Notes under the pieces: generated by a model
Database searches by the model: none
What the model saw: the letters and a program-made list of their open reading frames with translations, nothing else
What the model was told of the DNA's origin: nothing
Part shown: one piece after another, positions 52,517 through 62,381 of the stretch
Layout of the letters: the number at the start of each line of letters is the position of its first letter
Position numbering within the stretch: the stretch's first letter is position 1
Assembly (NCBI GenBank): GCA_013041925.1
Contig: JABDRB010000003.1
Span: forward strand, 372,001-436,000
Reading direction: 5' to 3'
Length of the DNA stretch: 64,000 nt
From: Akkermansiaceae bacterium
GTDB taxonomy: Bacteria > Verrucomicrobiota > Verrucomicrobiia > Verrucomicrobiales > Akkermansiaceae
Position numbers and translations under genes: made by a program

Positions 52517-53315
52517 GCATCGAAATCCCTAAAAGCTCTTCCGTAGCTTCACGAGGCCGCGCCGTCAGAATATCTGGCTGACCCTGTGTCACCAACACGG
52601 TGTGCTCGAAATGTGATGAGTTTTTTCGGTCATTGGTGATCACCGTCCATCCATCACTCAGAATCGTCACCGCCGGCACACCCGCATTCACCATCGGTTC
52701 AATCGCGAGAACCATCCCAGGGCGAAGCTTCGGAGTGCGCCCCGGTGGGCGGTAGTTTGGAACCTGCGGCTCCTCATGCAGGTCACGCCCGACACCATGG
52801 CCAACGAACTCTCGCACCACCGTAAAATCAAAGGGTTTCACATGAGCCTCTACAGCACCACAAAGGTCAGCAAGATAGTTCCCGCTGCGTGCCTGATCGA
52901 TTGCCTCATAAAGCGACTGCTCGGTGGCACACATCAGGCGTTTGGTTTCGTGATCAATCTCTCCCGCAGGCACCGTGGTGGCATTATCCCCAATCCATCC
53001 ACCCTTGGTGATCCCAACATCGATTTTAAGAATGTCTCCCGGGCGGATCACCGTGTCGGAGCCAATCCCATGAACAACTTCCTCATTCCGAGAAATACAA
53101 ATTTGCCCAGGAAACCCACGGTATCCGAGAAAGGCGCTTTTACAGTCGCGCTCTTTCATCAACTCGGCCGCGTAAGCATCGATCTCACCCGTGGTCTTTC
53201 CAGGTTGCACCGCTTTTGCACAAAGCTGCAGAATTTCACTGGCGGTTTCGCACGCGACACGCATTTTACGAATATCGGCGGCTGTTTTAATAGGTATTCT
53301 GATCTTCCTGGCCAT
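52509..53315 (-). CDS. map: Methionine aminopeptidase type I
   Basis: Removes initiator Met from nascent proteins. 268 residues from MARKIRIPIKTAADI (53315). The five metal ligands are in LKIDVGIT, WIGDNATT, FVGHGVGRDLHEEP, LAIEPM and FEHTVLV, and the conserved His in NEEVVHGIG is present. Upstream in-frame codons to 53456 lack conservation. It is unusual in being coupled to an SDR gene rather than to secY/infA. Confidence 0.94.
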   Translation of the reverse strand: MARKIRIPIKTAADIRKMRVACETASEILQLCAKAVQPGKTTGEIDAYAAELMKERDCKSAFLGYRGFPGQICISRNEEVVHGIGSDTVIRPGDILKIDVGITKGGWIGDNATTVPAGEIDHETKRLMCATEQSLYEAIDQARSGNYLADLCGAVEAHVKPFDFTVVREFVGHGVGRDLHEEPQVPNYRPPGRTPKLRPGMVLAIEPMVNAGVPAVTILSDGWTVITNDRKNSSHFEHTVLVTQGQPDILTARPREATEELLGISMHG

Positions 53316-53448
53316 AGTGATTGCTATTGATAGCCCCGAAACTAGCGATGCTAGATCGAGATGCCGTAGGCTTACGCCCTTTGCCAAAGATGAAAAGAAA
53401 AAAGACCTACAAACACAAATACGCAATCCCTGCGTCAGGCAGCCCCAA

Positions 53449-54807
53449 TCAATCACTGAGGAGCCCTGCAGCCCGTCTGATTACTTTCAGCCCCTCTTTC
53501 CGTTTGACTCCAAGACCTGTGGCATCTTGCCGCTCAATCATATCCACAAGAGAAACAAGCTTGTCGGCATCCAGTTCACCCGATGTCGATCCTCCGCTCA
53601 ATACGATACCACACGCAGAAACAACCGAGGCAAAGCGCAAATCCGAACTCGCCTCAGCCCAATCGACAACAGTCCCCACGGACAAAGGCTTGGATGCAGC
53701 CCCCTGCCCTAACGTCAACGCTGCGATTCGCCCAGACCCTTCCGTTCCTTCAACCACCTCAAGCTCATAAATCACATAATTGCCATGCGATCGGGATGCC
53801 CGATCTGGACCTCCTGACACGACCACGGGCCCCGATTCCTTCAAGCGGGCATAACCGAGCAGACGCACACGCCTCACCCGCTCCGAGTTCAATTCCAATA
53901 TGGCCGACTCCGACGCCAATCCCCCATCAGCCTGCACGTGCACCGCCAGCAATGCCGTGTTCGTGCTCCACGGCACCTTGCAAATTTCCATATCCGCCAC
54001 CCATCCAGCACCGCTGATCATCGTGGGTTTTTTGTATCGGAAATGATTCACCATCTCCTCGATGCGGATGGCCCGACGCGGTGGAAGTTTTTTCTGATCA
54101 AGGATCGAACGCTCCAGCCATGGCCAACTCGTCACACCCGAGGTCATCGGAACCACCAAACGTTGCCCTGAGCGGACTCCCTGCCACCTCTGCCTTGATG
54201 CATCATCAAGCGCAGGCAAACTGTCGCCCGATGCAATTTCGCCCTCTGGCATCAACCTGATACGCGCCTTCACCTCCTCGCGAAACCCCGTGGTGTCATC
54301 ACGCATCGCCTCCCTCATTGGAGTGGTGGCTGCATGAGATGAGCCGTTTGCACCCTCTACCCCAGCATCGGACACCACTGGAGCCGTAAGGTTCTGCATA
54401 TCCACTTGCGTCCAATCCCACTTGGCGGGCGACTCGACCCCACCATCCCCTGAACCTCCACCCGGTCGCCCACCGACGATGAAAATAGCCACGGCAATCG
54501 CTGCCGCAACACCGATCCCCGCTACCGCTGGCCTTTTCCAAAAGGGCACCCTCGCACTGGCTAAATCCGTGATCACGGGGCGTGCCCCTGCACTCCGCAC
54601 CGCCTCACGCTGGCCAGGTGTCAGTAGATGCGCATCGCCATCGCCCAAGATCCCCATGAGCTGAGCCGATGCCTCACGCGCATCGTCAACGGCCATACGG
54701 ACACGCGCATCCATAAGCACTGCACGCGCTATCTCGATGGCATCACTACCCGTCAGCTCTCCAAGAGCAAATGCCGTGATGCGTGGGTCATTGATATCAA
54801 TTTTCAT
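53449..54807 (-). CDS. Membrane protein with anti-sigma-like N-terminus and partial VWA-type (YfbK-like) architecture
   Basis: 452 residues. The N-terminus ITAFALGELTGSDAIEIAR is of the kind seen in ECF-linked membrane regulators. One transmembrane segment (AVAGIGVAAAIAVAIFIVGG, about residues 93-113) follows. Beyond it RIEEMVNHFRYKKP matches the N-terminal module of YfbK-like vWA proteins, and the end resembles DUF3520. The vWA core with its MIDAS DxSxS motif, normally between these, is not there. It lies 29 bp after the ECF sigma gene, so it is probably its cognate regulator. Function otherwise unknown. Confidence 0.7.
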   Translation of the reverse strand: MKIDINDPRITAFALGELTGSDAIEIARAVLMDARVRMAVDDAREASAQLMGILGDGDAHLLTPGQREAVRSAGARPVITDLASARVPFWKRPAVAGIGVAAAIAVAIFIVGGRPGGGSGDGGVESPAKWDWTQVDMQNLTAPVVSDAGVEGANGSSHAATTPMREAMRDDTTGFREEVKARIRLMPEGEIASGDSLPALDDASRQRWQGVRSGQRLVVPMTSGVTSWPWLERSILDQKKLPPRRAIRIEEMVNHFRYKKPTMISGAGWVADMEICKVPWSTNTALLAVHVQADGGLASESAILELNSERVRRVRLLGYARLKESGPVVVSGGPDRASRSHGNYVIYELEVVEGTEGSGRIAALTLGQGAASKPLSVGTVVDWAEASSDLRFASVVSACGIVLSGGSTSGELDADKLVSLVDMIERQDATGLGVKRKEGLKVIRRAAGLLSD

Positions 54808-54836
54808 GGGTTGGGCTGGTTGTTGGAGTAAAAAAA

Positions 54837-55346
54837 TTATTGAAGTTCATCGGGCAGCAGCGCCCTGAGGCGCTTCAATCCAGTGTGAATAAGAAAACCC
54901 ACATTTCCACTGGTCAACCCAGTTTCATCGCTGATTTCCTGATAGCTGTATCCTTTTTCGAATTTGAGAAGTATCACGGTCGCCTGATTCTCGGGTAACC
55001 GTGCAATGTAGCTTTTAACCATCTCAACTCGCTCGTGATCCGCAGCAACTTGATGGGGCGAGGCCACACCGCTGTCTTCGGCAGCGAGAATCTCATCGTC
55101 CACAGCAACAAGACGCTTTTCCTTACGCAAAATATCGAGAGCTCGATTTCTGCATACCGTGAACAACCACGGCTTCAAGCCATCGCGCACCTTGGATACA
55201 TCTTGTTGATAGAGACGAATAAAAGTATCCTGAACAACGTCACGGGCACGATCAAGATCATGGACGATGGTTCGGGCATAACCAATGAGAGGCGACTCAT
55301 ATTCTGAGACCGCCCGTTCAACGAGCTCTGCACTGCTTTCAACCAT
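54837..55346 (-). CDS. ECF sigma factor
   Basis: 169 residues from the ATG at 55346, which has an AGGA Shine-Dalgarno a few bases upstream; an ATG at 55382 would add 12 residues. Region 2 is ESPLIGYARTIVHDLDRARDVVQDTFIRLY and RDGLKPWLFTVCRNRALDILR. Region 4 is ARLPENQATVILLKFEKGYSYQEISDETGL and GNVGFLIHTGLKRLRALL. It directs RNA polymerase to a stress or envelope regulon. Its target promoter is unknown. It is followed by the membrane regulator gene. Confidence 0.93.
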   Translation of the reverse strand: MVESSAELVERAVSEYESPLIGYARTIVHDLDRARDVVQDTFIRLYQQDVSKVRDGLKPWLFTVCRNRALDILRKEKRLVAVDDEILAAEDSGVASPHQVAADHERVEMVKSYIARLPENQATVILLKFEKGYSYQEISDETGLTSGNVGFLIHTGLKRLRALLPDELQ

Positions 55347-55507
55347 ATTCCTGTTTTCTTGACGATCGTTTGCGACGCCCATTTCAGGCACTTTCTACAT
55401 CACAAACGCACACCCTCGAAATTTCTTGGGGGGATTTTACTTTTTTTACCTCCCCATGCGCGACGCGCAAACCACGCATCCCCCGTTGGACTCCTCTGAT
55501 CCAACCA

Positions 55508-56446
55508 TCAAAGGGACGTCCCTGGAGGCGATTGACTGATCAAGTTGGTAATCTCAAGCGCCAGATCAAGTGCCGCCGCCCCTTGCTGACCAGAGACTTC
55601 AGGCACGGCCCCCGCCATGGCACATTCCACAAACGAGGCCAATTCGAGTTTTAACGGCTCATCTTTCTCCACATTCACTTCCACTTTTTCAATGCCCGCG
55701 TCACCCATACGGTACATACCGGCACTCTGCTCTTGGTAATCCAGCGAGAGATAGCAATCCCCCTGAAACACCCGGATCTTACGCATCCGCTCAGGGCTGA
55801 TCCGGCTCGCCGTCACATTGGCAACACATCCATTTTCAAAACGAATCCTTGCATTGGCAATATCTTCCCGTGATGTCATCACCGCCACCCCCACAGCATC
55901 CACACTCACAATCGGCGATCGCACAAGGTGCAAAATGATTTCCAAATCATGGATCATCAAATCCAACACCACCCCGATATCGATACTCCTATTCGGAAAA
56001 GGGGATAATCGATGCGCCTCGATAAACCTTGGCTCACTCAAACGGTCCTCCAGCTCCCGCATCACTGGGTTAAAACGCTCAATATGCCCCACCTGCAGAA
56101 TCTTGCCACATTTCTGTGACGTTTCAATCAAGGCCCGAGCATCGTCCAACGAGTCTGCAATCGGTTTCTCCATCAAGACATGCACACCCATTTCCATCAA
56201 GGCACACCCTACTTCACGGTGCGCAACGGTCGGCACCGCAACCGTGGCCGCATCCACCGCCGCCGCAAAATCATCCAGCGAATCGACGGCAACACCCCCG
56301 AATTCAGCCGCCACCGCCTCGGCCCGCTCTTTATCCTGATCATAGACAGCGGCCAACTCAACTCCATCCAGCAAGGAAAATACCCGTGCGTGATTCCTCC
56401 CCATGGCCCCTGCTCCTGCTACTCCTGCGCGTAAACTCATGGCCAT
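55508..56446 (-). CDS. Gfo/Idh/MocA-family oxidoreductase
   Basis: 312 residues. The NAD(P)-binding start is AGVAGAGAMGRNHARVF; the family EKP motif is HVLMEKPIADSLDDA; and HIERFNPVMRELED plus SIDIGVVLDLMIHDLEIIL mark the substrate-binding C-terminal half. Such enzymes oxidise or isomerise sugars and inositols. The pattern DIGVVLDLMIHDLEI with HIERFNP is shared with UDP-N-acetylglucosamine 3-dehydrogenase-like proteins, so a nucleotide sugar is possible. It stands alone on the minus strand. Confidence 0.87.
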   Translation of the reverse strand: MAMSLRAGVAGAGAMGRNHARVFSLLDGVELAAVYDQDKERAEAVAAEFGGVAVDSLDDFAAAVDAATVAVPTVAHREVGCALMEMGVHVLMEKPIADSLDDARALIETSQKCGKILQVGHIERFNPVMRELEDRLSEPRFIEAHRLSPFPNRSIDIGVVLDLMIHDLEIILHLVRSPIVSVDAVGVAVMTSREDIANARIRFENGCVANVTASRISPERMRKIRVFQGDCYLSLDYQEQSAGMYRMGDAGIEKVEVNVEKDEPLKLELASFVECAMAGAVPEVSGQQGAAALDLALEITNLISQSPPGTSL

Positions 56447-56714
56447 AGAACTAGATCAAAGCAGCCCCAATGACAAGAGTATGAAAAAAAAAGCGCAAAA
56501 AAGCGAATAATAACCTAATATATACTATGCACGATCGTTTCACTTAACATCGCCCCCCGCTTGTCAACCACCCATAAAGCACCCACCCCCACTAAAATCG
56601 GGCAAGGCAACAAGCCACATAAAAAGCCCCAAAGCCTCTCACCACAAGCCCTCTTCTCTCCTCACCCTCTCTACAATAAAACGATGTTCACCGCCCAACC
56701 CACCCCCACCCCCC

Positions 56715-58166
56715 ATGAGCATACACGTCCAACTCGCACCCTCTGCCTTGGCTCGCCTCCACGCCCAGCAGAGAAACTCAACCATCACTAGTATCATCAT
56801 CGCCATCCTGGTTGTCCTCTTGATCGGCATCACCCTCCTTTTCATCCTGCTCCCCCCCCTCAACAACTACACCCCAGAAATCGTCACCTACCAAGCTGGG
56901 GCCGATGACGAGCGGAAGATCCGTAAACCCGATATGACACGAACCATCCAAAGAAAGCCGACGGCTCCCTCGACCTCCATGGTCAAAGTCATCGCCGCCA
57001 ACCTCGCCTCGGCAACGGCCATCCCCATCCCTAAAATTGACGTTCCCGACCCCTCAACGAGTTTTGGTGATGGCGACGACTTCGGGGAGGGCTGGAACAC
57101 CGCTGACGTCGGTGACGGCAGCCATCAATTTGTTAAACTGCCGACGACGATGAGGGAACGCTGTAGCCTCGAAGACCGACTCGCCCGACTCGACGCCAAC
57201 GGCGGTAACCAGCAATGCGAGGCGGCCGTCATGAACGCTCTCCGATGGCTCAAGCAAACCCAGAATGACGATGGCAGCTGGACGCGCAAAAACAAAGGTG
57301 CCATGACCGGCTTTGCGCTGCTTGCCTTCCTCGGCCACTGCGAAACCCCCGAATCGGAAGAATTCGGTGACGCCGTCACCCGCGCCATCGTCTATCTTGT
57401 CAACCTCGGCATGAAAAACGATGGCAAGCTCGCAACATCCCCCGTCAACTCAAACCAATGGGTCTACGAACACGGTATCGCCACCTATGCACTCGCTGAG
57501 GCCTACACCTTCTGCAGCAACCTCGGGCTCAGCCTGCCCAACCTGGCAGAAGTTACCCAACGCGCCGGCGACATCATCATCAAAGGCCAAGGCGAGAGCG
57601 GCGGCTGGGTCTATGGATACAAACCGACCAACAGCGGCGACAACTCCGTCGGGTTCTGGCAAATCCAAGCGCTCAAAGCCTGTAAACATACCCAACTCTG
57701 GGAAGACAAGGACTTCAAAACGGTCTCACGCAAGGCTCTCGAGTGGCTCGACCGTGTCCAAGGGGCCAATGGTGCCATCGGCTACCGTAACAATCCAAGC
57801 GCAAAACCAGGACTCACTGGCGGGGGCATACTCGCCTTCCAAATGTGGGGTCAGGCGCGGTCCAAAAACGTCCGGAATGGCATCAGATACATCCATAAAA
57901 ACACCGCGTTTGACTGGGACGAAAGCGCCAACCTCTACTACCACTACTACAACGCACAGGCCATGATCAACCGCGGCGGGGAGGCCTGGAAGGATTACAA
58001 CGAGATGTTCCGCGATGTATTACTTGAGAACCAAAAAAATGACGGAACCTGGCAGAACACCGTCAGCAAGCACTCCAAAGGCGTCCACATGCAAACCTGC
58101 CTCGCCACATTGATGCTCGAGGTCTACTACCGATTCCTCCCCGCCACCGGTGCTAAAACCCGTTAA
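56715..58166 (+). CDS. Membrane-anchored prenyltransferase/squalene-oxidase-repeat (alpha/alpha toroid) protein, copy A
   Basis: 483 residues. Short cytoplasmic N-terminus, one transmembrane segment (TSIIIAILVVLLIGITLLFI), then a Pro/Asp/Gly-rich linker with PDPSTSFGDGDDFGEGW. The C-terminal toroid (about residues 150-475) carries QW-type repeats: LRWLKQTQNDDGSW, GESGGWVYGY, FWQIQALKACKH and LLENQKNDGTWQ. The DxDD acid motif of terpene cyclases is absent, so it is probably not a cyclase. A binding or scaffold role in the periplasm fits better. It is followed by a paralogue of identical length. Confidence 0.8.
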   Translation: MSIHVQLAPSALARLHAQQRNSTITSIIIAILVVLLIGITLLFILLPPLNNYTPEIVTYQAGADDERKIRKPDMTRTIQRKPTAPSTSMVKVIAANLASATAIPIPKIDVPDPSTSFGDGDDFGEGWNTADVGDGSHQFVKLPTTMRERCSLEDRLARLDANGGNQQCEAAVMNALRWLKQTQNDDGSWTRKNKGAMTGFALLAFLGHCETPESEEFGDAVTRAIVYLVNLGMKNDGKLATSPVNSNQWVYEHGIATYALAEAYTFCSNLGLSLPNLAEVTQRAGDIIIKGQGESGGWVYGYKPTNSGDNSVGFWQIQALKACKHTQLWEDKDFKTVSRKALEWLDRVQGANGAIGYRNNPSAKPGLTGGGILAFQMWGQARSKNVRNGIRYIHKNTAFDWDESANLYYHYYNAQAMINRGGEAWKDYNEMFRDVLLENQKNDGTWQNTVSKHSKGVHMQTCLATLMLEVYYRFLPATGAKTR

Positions 58167-58359
58167 CACCAAGAAAAGTGGCATTGAGAAAAGAAATCCA
58201 TCGTTCCTGATCACCCTGCGCTGCTGCTACGACAATCAAAAACCACCCCCCCATGAACTCCCTCGCATTCCTTAAATTTTTTTTACTGGTCACATCAAAT
58301 TAGCCACTTACATTCTCCCTTAATCGTAACCAAAAACACACCACCCACCTATACCCACT

Positions 58360-59811
58360 ATGAGCCTTCATGCCCAACTCTCACCCGAAGTCCTAGCCCG
58401 CCTCCACGCGCAGCAGAGAAACTCAACCATCACCAGTATCATTATTGCTATCTTGGTCGTTCTCTTGGTCGGAGTCATCCTCCTCTACCTCCTGCTTCCC
58501 GCCGTCAACAACTACACCCCGGAAATCGTCTCCTACCAAGCGGGGGCTGAAAACGAGGACAAGATCACCAAACGCGAGATCACACGGGCCGTGCAACGCA
58601 AACCGTCGGCTCCTTCATCATCGATGGCTAAGGTTATCGCTGCCAACACCTCATCGACCACCGCCATCCCCATCCCCGAATTTGACGTGCCTGACCCCTC
58701 AACGGATTTCGGTAACGGCGACGACTTCGGCGACGGCTGGGGCAGTGGCGAATCAGAAGGCGGCGGCGGCGGCTTCAGCAATATCCCCGCAACCATGAGG
58801 GAACGCTGCAGCCTCGAAGACCGGCTCGCGCGCCTCGAAGCCAACGGCGGCAACGAGCAATGCGAGGAAGCCGTCATGAAAGCACTCCGCTGGCTCAAGA
58901 AAACTCAGAATGCCGATGGAAGTTGGGCAGGGGGCAACAAAGGCGCCATGACCGGCTTCGCACTGCTCGCATTCCTCGGCCACTGCGAAACACCCAACTC
59001 GGAAGAGTTCGGTGACGCCGTCACCCGCGCCATCGTTTACCTTGTCAACCTCGGCATGAAAAACGATGGCAGGCTCGCAACGGCCGCTGCTAAATCGCAC
59101 CACTGGGTCTACGAACACGGTATCGCCACCTACGCCATCGCCGAAGCTTACACCTTCTGCAATAACCTTGGACTCAGTCTGCCCAACCTTGGTAAAGTTA
59201 CTAAACTTGCCGGTGATATCATCATCAAAGGCCAAGGAGAAAGTGGAGGCTGGGTCTATTCATTCAAACCCACCAACAGCGGGGACAACTCCGTCGGTTT
59301 CTGGCAAATTCAGGCGCTCAAAGCCTGCAAGCACACTAAACTCTGGGAAGACAAGGACTTCAAAACAGTCTCCCGCAAGGCTCTCGAGTGGCTCGACCGT
59401 GTCCAAGGAGCCAATGGTTCCATCGGCTACCGTAACAGTCCGGGCGAATTCCATGGATTGACTGGCGGAGGCTTACTCGCCTTCCAAATGTGGGGTCAGG
59501 GGAGATCCAAAAACGTCCGAAAAGGCATCAAACTCATCAGTAAAAAGGCTACATTCGATTGGGACACAACCGCCAACCTCTACTACCACTACTACCATGC
59601 TCAAGCCATGATTAATTATGGAGGAAAAGAATGGAAGGCCTACAACGAGATGTTCCGAGACGTCTTACTCAAGAACCAAAATGAAGACGGAACTTGGCAG
59701 AACAAAGCCAGTAAACACTCTAAAGGAGGTGTCATGCAAACCTGCCTAGCTACGTTCATGCTCGAGGTCTACTACCGCTTCCTACCAGCAACTGGCTCTA
59801 AAACAAAGTAA
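58360..59811 (+). CDS. Membrane-anchored alpha/alpha toroid protein, copy B
   Basis: Also 483 residues and collinear with copy A: the same transmembrane segment (TSIIIAILVVLLVGVILLYLL), linker (PDPSTDFGNGDDFGDGW) and toroid repeats (LRWLKKTQNADGSW, GESGGWVYSF, LLKNQNEDGTW). The linker gains a Gly-rich GGGGGF stretch. Most changes between copies are conservative, and the exposed positions near the linker differ more, suggesting a duplication followed by divergence. It ends in a strong terminator. The 193-bp gap to copy A has no gene. Confidence 0.8.
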   Translation: MSLHAQLSPEVLARLHAQQRNSTITSIIIAILVVLLVGVILLYLLLPAVNNYTPEIVSYQAGAENEDKITKREITRAVQRKPSAPSSSMAKVIAANTSSTTAIPIPEFDVPDPSTDFGNGDDFGDGWGSGESEGGGGGFSNIPATMRERCSLEDRLARLEANGGNEQCEEAVMKALRWLKKTQNADGSWAGGNKGAMTGFALLAFLGHCETPNSEEFGDAVTRAIVYLVNLGMKNDGRLATAAAKSHHWVYEHGIATYAIAEAYTFCNNLGLSLPNLGKVTKLAGDIIIKGQGESGGWVYSFKPTNSGDNSVGFWQIQALKACKHTKLWEDKDFKTVSRKALEWLDRVQGANGSIGYRNSPGEFHGLTGGGLLAFQMWGQGRSKNVRKGIKLISKKATFDWDTTANLYYHYYHAQAMINYGGKEWKAYNEMFRDVLLKNQNEDGTWQNKASKHSKGGVMQTCLATFMLEVYYRFLPATGSKTK

Positions 59812-59838
59812 CCCCAAAATCCAGCGATTCACTCACCC

Positions 59839-59867
59839 AGCCCCTCTCCTGCAGAGGGGCTTTTTTT
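59839..59867 (+). terminator. Rho-independent terminator
   Basis: AGCCCCTCT (59839-59847) pairs with AGAGGGGCT (59853-59861), followed by T7. It ends the toroid gene pair, so the downstream MoxR unit has its own promoter. Confidence 0.9.
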
Positions 59868-59956
59868 GTCGATAATCACAACCCCTCATAAACTTTGCTC
59901 ACTTCTGACCTTGCCCGAAAACAAAACCTCACTAACGTAATTGTAACCCCCTCATC

Positions 59957-61276
59957 ATGGCCGAAAAACAGACATGGCAGCACATTGCTCGGTGCACATC
60001 GCGTAAGATCAACATCGGCTGGTGGCTGCACGTATTAACCACCCCCCTGCTTGTCGCATCTCTGGTCATCGCCTGCACCACACTCATCTCCCGCCGCGAA
60101 CTCAACACCGTTCCCTGGCTAGAGATTGGAGCGGCCACCTGCGCCACCCTGACCCTCACGGGTATCATCTGCTGGTTTGCTGCACGCCACCACTTCGAGT
60201 CACTTCAACAATCGCTCGTCCGCATTGAAGCCGCTATGAAATTGCGGAATGCGCTCACTGCCGCCGACCACGGTGTCGCCCCCTGGCCCGAGGTCCCGGA
60301 TCATATCCACGATGGCATCCGCTGGCAATGGCGCCGACTCATCCCTCCCATCGTTGGGACCATCGTCATCATCACCTGTGGCATCACCATCCCCATCCAC
60401 GCCAAATCCGATCGCCTCGCTCCTCAACAACAACCGAGTGCATGGAACGAACTCGACACCCAGCTCGACCAACTCGACCAGCAGGAAATCGTCCAAGAAG
60501 ATTACCTCGATGCCATGCGGGAAAAACTCGAAAAACTCCGCGCCCAATCCCCGAACGACTGGTTTAGCCACTCGAGCCTAGAAGCCACCGACCACCTCAA
60601 ACAAAGCCACCAATCCGAACAGGAAAACCTGAAAAACAACCTGCAACACGCCGAACGCAGCCTAGACGCTCTCCAACACAAGGCGTCATCCATGAACGCG
60701 GCGCAAAAACAACGACTCCTCAACCAGTTCGACCAAGCGATCCAAAAAATGCAGCAAGGCCAGATGAAACCAAATCAGGAATTGCTCAAACAACTTCATA
60801 ACATCGACCCGAAACAACTCCAAAAACTCACACCAGAACAGCTCGACCAAGTCCGCGAAAACATGCGCCAACACGCACAGCGGCTTCAGCAAAATGGCGA
60901 CAATCCACTCGACGGCGAGCCGGGTGAGGACGAATGGATGGATAATGACGGACTAGGCGAAGACGGCCATGAAGAGGATGGACAGGGTGGCCGAGGCGGC
61001 ATCGACCGCGGACCGGGTCACGCCCCCCGCCCTCTCGGGAAGTCCCACGACGATACCGGAGCGGGTAAGCACGAAGGGTTAAAATCCAACGACCCACGCC
61101 ATGCCCTGCCCGGCGACCTCCTCGAAACCCACGATACCCAACACGATGTCGATCTCACCCAACGTGGACCGACCGCCGGTGGCACCACCCAAGGAAAAGG
61201 TCAAGGCGGCGAGCGCGTCTGGAAAAACTCCCTCTTGCCGAACGAAAAAAAAGCCCTTAAGAAATTTTTCGAATAA
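59957..61276 (+). CDS. Membrane protein with three helices, long coiled coil and Gly-rich tail
   Basis: 439 residues. Three hydrophobic segments (WLHVLTTPLLVASLVIACTT, WLEIGAATCATLTLTGIICW, PIVGTIVIITCGITIPIH) fill residues 1-150. A Gln/Leu-rich coiled coil follows (about 160-300, including LEKLRAQSP and QLHNIDPKQLQKL), then an acidic, Gly/Asp-rich disordered tail (DGEPGEDEWMDNDGL) and a short conserved-looking C-terminus SLLPNEKKALKKFFE. I do not recognise a family. It lies 80 bp before the MoxR ATPase. Confidence 0.75.
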   Translation: MAEKQTWQHIARCTSRKINIGWWLHVLTTPLLVASLVIACTTLISRRELNTVPWLEIGAATCATLTLTGIICWFAARHHFESLQQSLVRIEAAMKLRNALTAADHGVAPWPEVPDHIHDGIRWQWRRLIPPIVGTIVIITCGITIPIHAKSDRLAPQQQPSAWNELDTQLDQLDQQEIVQEDYLDAMREKLEKLRAQSPNDWFSHSSLEATDHLKQSHQSEQENLKNNLQHAERSLDALQHKASSMNAAQKQRLLNQFDQAIQKMQQGQMKPNQELLKQLHNIDPKQLQKLTPEQLDQVRENMRQHAQRLQQNGDNPLDGEPGEDEWMDNDGLGEDGHEEDGQGGRGGIDRGPGHAPRPLGKSHDDTGAGKHEGLKSNDPRHALPGDLLETHDTQHDVDLTQRGPTAGGTTQGKGQGGERVWKNSLLPNEKKALKKFFE

Positions 61277-61355
61277 CCCTTTTCATACTCTCAACTTACC
61301 AACACCCATCAACCCACATGGTTTTTGTCACTTGGTATTAACCCCTTATTCAATC

Positions 61356-62363
61356 ATGCAATTTGCCACCGAATCCGAAGTCGCCGCCGCCAGCCAACAC
61401 GTCCGGTCACTCGCCAGCACCCTCAACCAAGTCCTGTTTGGTCAGGAGGAACTTGTCGATCTTGTCATCACCGGCCTCCTTGCCCGCGGCCACATTCTGC
61501 TCGAGGGACTTCCCGGCCTCGGCAAAACGGAACTCGTCAAAGGCCTCTCCAAAGCACTCAGCCTTGATGCTAAACGTATCCAGTTCACCCCCGACCTGCT
61601 ACCCGGCGATATCACCGGCAACCCCGTCCTTCAGGAAAAAGACGGCCATCGTGAGTTTGTCTTCCAACCCGGCCCCCTGTTCACCAACATCCTGCTCGCA
61701 GATGAAATCAACCGAGCATCACCCAAAACCCAGTCCGCCATGCTCGAAGCCATGCAGGAACGATGCGTTACCGTGATCGGAAAAACCCATGAACTGCCCG
61801 CCCCCTTCTTTGTCCTCGCCACCCAAAACCCGATTGAACTCGAAGGCACCTACCCACTGCCCGAAGCCCAACTCGACCGCTTTCTCTTCAAACTCGAGGT
61901 CAGCCGCAATAACGTCGCCACCTTAGAAAAAATTGTCACCCACCGAGAACTCGGGACCGAGCCCGATATCACCCCCATGATGAATGCCAGCCAACTCGAC
62001 GAAACCCACACCCTCGTCCGCCGCATCTACCTGCCCGATGTCGTTGCCAACTACATCGCCCGCCTCGTCGATGCCACCCACCCAGGCCAGTCGTCCGCAT
62101 CCGCCGGCATCCAATACGGGTCCAGCCCGCGTGCCGCCCTCTCACTGGCATCCGCGGCTAAGGCACGCGCCTTGATCAACGAGCGAACCCACGCCAGCTT
62201 TGAGGACGTCAAGTTCTGCGCCCCCGCCGTGCTCCGCCACCGCATCATTCTCGATTACAATGCCCGCGTCGAAGGCAAGACCACCAACGACACCATCCTC
62301 AATCTCCTCGATGAGGTCCCCTTCCAAGCGCAAGAAACCCCCAAAACCATGGTCAGCCAATAA
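61356..62363 (+). CDS. MoxR-family AAA+ ATPase
   Basis: 335 residues from the ATG at 61356 (MQFATESEVAAAS). Walker A EGLPGLGKTELVKGL, Walker B NILLADEINRASPKTQ, and the MoxR signature ATQNPIELEGTYPLPEAQLDRFL are intact. MoxR proteins act as chaperones for metal insertion or complex assembly and normally pair with DUF58 and VWA proteins. The neighbours here are a coiled-coil membrane protein and a large membrane protein. The DUF58 partner is not within the window. The earlier in-frame codons from 61101 overlap the previous gene and are not real. Confidence 0.93.
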   Translation: MQFATESEVAAASQHVRSLASTLNQVLFGQEELVDLVITGLLARGHILLEGLPGLGKTELVKGLSKALSLDAKRIQFTPDLLPGDITGNPVLQEKDGHREFVFQPGPLFTNILLADEINRASPKTQSAMLEAMQERCVTVIGKTHELPAPFFVLATQNPIELEGTYPLPEAQLDRFLFKLEVSRNNVATLEKIVTHRELGTEPDITPMMNASQLDETHTLVRRIYLPDVVANYIARLVDATHPGQSSASAGIQYGSSPRAALSLASAAKARALINERTHASFEDVKFCAPAVLRHRIILDYNARVEGKTTNDTILNLLDEVPFQAQETPKTMVSQ

Positions 62364-62381
62364 CCCCCCGCTCCTGCTTCC

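Noticed and set aside
56447-56714. Possible gene or regulatory RNA in the 268-bp gap before toroid A
   Set aside because: Only an A-rich stretch, an AT-rich run near 56510-56530 and C-rich leader were seen. There is no hairpin, repeat or open frame that I could support.
58253-58303. 16-residue hydrophobic open frame between the toroid genes
   Set aside because: Too short to support, with no ribosome binding site or context.
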